Origin: Photobacterium profundum
GTDB lineage: Bacteria > Pseudomonadota > Gammaproteobacteria > Enterobacterales > Vibrionaceae
Length of the DNA: 64,000 nt
NCBI RefSeq assembly: GCF_003026285.1
Contig: NZ_PYOD01000003.1
Location: forward strand, 186,001 to 250,000
Reading direction: 5' to 3'
A model generated the notes under the pieces. That model did no database searches, was not told the DNA's origin, and saw nothing but the letters and a program-made list of their open reading frames with translations. Numbering within the stretch: the first letter of the stretch is position 1; each line of letters starts with the position of its first letter. Positions 63,066-64,000 of the stretch are shown piece by piece. A program made the position numbers and the translations under genes.

Positions 63066-63396
63066 GTATTATGTGCTCCTAATACTCTTAGGCTTTTCGT
63101 GAATTATTATTTACCTCAATAGTGGTGAAACATATGAGCATTGAGGTGTGGGTGCATATAATAGGCAATTCTGAATAATTACCATCATCATGATTTTGTA
63201 AAGTAATGATGCATAAATGAGTGTTGATGACGTGCTAGATGTGATGTAGAAGCACATCTTTTACCCTAAAGTGGTAGGTGCTTCATGTGTAATGTAAAAT
63301 CCGTTATAGAAAGATAAAAGGGGCTGATCAAAAGAGATTAGATGGCTAACCTCTTTTTTATTTTATATGGTGCAATCTAGGTTAGATATAAGATGA
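63066..63396. other. 0.33-kb intergenic region between nhaP and deoR-type genes
   Basis: No gene or clear motif seen. It contains the presumed promoter of nhaP and the 3' end of the DeoR gene's transcript. Confidence 0.35.
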
Positions 63397-64000
63397 TTAG
63401 TCTTGTATAACATGAGCGGGTAACTCGGCGGGTAGCCCTGTTTTATTGGTGTATATTCGGTCAAATTCTTTGAGTTTTCTGACTTTGACTGAGGCAAAGC
63501 GAGACCATTTACTTGCATCGACAACCAACCAATTTTGGCGAGAATTATCAAGAATACAACGTGAAATTTCAGCTTCTTGTGTTTCATGCTCCATGGCTGA
63601 ATGGCTTTGAGTGATAGAGCCACAGCCTACAATACCAATATCGGCCTCAAAGCTACTGAAGAATGTTAAAACGCTATTGCCTACAATATCTTGATGTTTA
63701 CGCCTAAATAACCCCCCCGTCATATAGACTTCAGCATATTGATTGGCTTCTAAAATTCTTGCCACTTGTAGGTTATTGGTAATAATACGCAATGGTTTTT
63801 TGTGAAGAAGATAATGCGCAATATGTGTAACTGTTGTTCCAATTCCCATCATGACGGTTGAGCCATCAGGAATAGAGTGGGCGATGTCTTTAGCGAGTTT
63901 ATCTTTGATGCTTGATTCAACGTCTGCACGAAATTGATATGTCGTATTGGTAAGTAAGGCTGGTAGGCTTACACCACCGTGTATTCGTCGCGCTAATCCT
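63397..64000 (-). CDS. DeoR-family transcriptional regulator, N-terminus beyond the window
   Basis: The frame is open to the window edge, giving about 200 visible residues; the helix-turn-helix is outside. The visible part starts with the DeoR linker ('ARRIHGGVSLP') and continues with the sugar-phosphate-sensing DeoRC domain: 'SIKDKLAKDIAHSIPDGSTVMMGIGTT' (in part), 'LRIITNNLQVARIL', 'VYMTGGLFRRKHQDIVGNSVLTFF', 'ADIGIVGCGSI' and 'VVDASKWSRFASV'. DeoR regulators sense phosphorylated sugars; the regulated operon should lie outside this window. The ATG at 63852 is internal, not the start. Confidence 0.82.
   Translation of the reverse strand, partial: GLARRIHGGVSLPALLTNTTYQFRADVESSIKDKLAKDIAHSIPDGSTVMMGIGTTVTHIAHYLLHKKPLRIITNNLQVARILEANQYAEVYMTGGLFRRKHQDIVGNSVLTFFSSFEADIGIVGCGSITQSHSAMEHETQEAEISRCILDNSRQNWLVVDASKWSRFASVKVRKLKEFDRIYTNKTGLPAELPAHVIQD

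Noticed and set aside
1..64000. CRISPR arrays, tRNA or rRNA genes, IS elements, phage genes
   Set aside because: None seen on reading both strands; no transposase or integrase among the coding frames.

Overview
The window is an AT-rich stretch of a marine gammaproteobacterial chromosome, most likely Vibrionaceae and probably Photobacterium. I infer this from the style of the housekeeping proteins (RsuA, QmcA/NfeD, DcuC, RhlE, a FabY-like synthase) and from the mix of taurine, ethanolamine and pullulan catabolism. No rRNA, tRNA, CRISPR array, insertion sequence or prophage was seen.

Region 1 (about 0.6-17.2 kb) is a taurine / sulfoacetaldehyde catabolic island. Its parts are an IclR regulator, a short phosphate acetyltransferase (Pta), a TauE-type sulfite exporter, a CobS/CobT-like AAA + VWA pair on the opposite strand, sulfoacetaldehyde acetyltransferase (Xsc), a YeiH-type exporter, an orphan FRG-domain protein, the two subunits of taurine dehydrogenase (TauX, TauY), a TRAP transporter (TauK, TauL, TauM) and a secreted double-Cache protein. 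The implied flow is taurine uptake, oxidative deamination to sulfoacetaldehyde plus ammonium, conversion by Xsc with phosphate to acetyl phosphate plus sulfite, conversion to acetyl-CoA by Pta, and sulfite export. A 16-bp motif of the form GGAATnAnTTGTnTCr occurs once upstream of each of pta, xsc and tauX; it is the best candidate for the IclR regulator's operator.

Region 2 (17.3-33.6 kb) is ordinary mixed chromosome: a TPR-DUF218 protein, a VOC protein, QmcA/NfeD, a dCMP deaminase-like enzyme, a LysR regulator, a large pullulanase lipoprotein, an AAA ATPase, small membrane proteins, a chemoreceptor and an M24 peptidase.

Region 3 (34.2-49.8 kb) is a complete ethanolamine-utilisation microcompartment operon: eutS-P-Q-T-D-M-M'-N-E-J-G-A-B-C-L, then pduS-like and pduT-like genes, then eutH. 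Compared with the enteric order (as I recall it), eutK and eutR are absent, PduS/PduT-like genes stand after eutL, eutM is duplicated and eutH has moved to the end. No eut regulator is present in the window, and the 0.6-kb leader holds a strong hairpin that is not a terminator. The PduT-like shell protein has Gly where PduT carries its Fe-S cysteine.

Region 4 (49.9-64 kb) contains DcuC, an O6-methylguanine methyltransferase, a GlxA-type regulator, a FabY-like ketosynthase, a periplasmic binding protein with an adjacent hybrid sensor kinase, a PfkB sugar kinase, an RhlE-type helicase with a hairpin-rich 5' leader, an NhaP-type antiporter followed by a previously uncalled 35-residue membrane protein gene, and the C-terminal part of a DeoR regulator cut by the window edge.

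Assignments rest on recognition of motifs, lengths and gene order; no database search or structure prediction was run.
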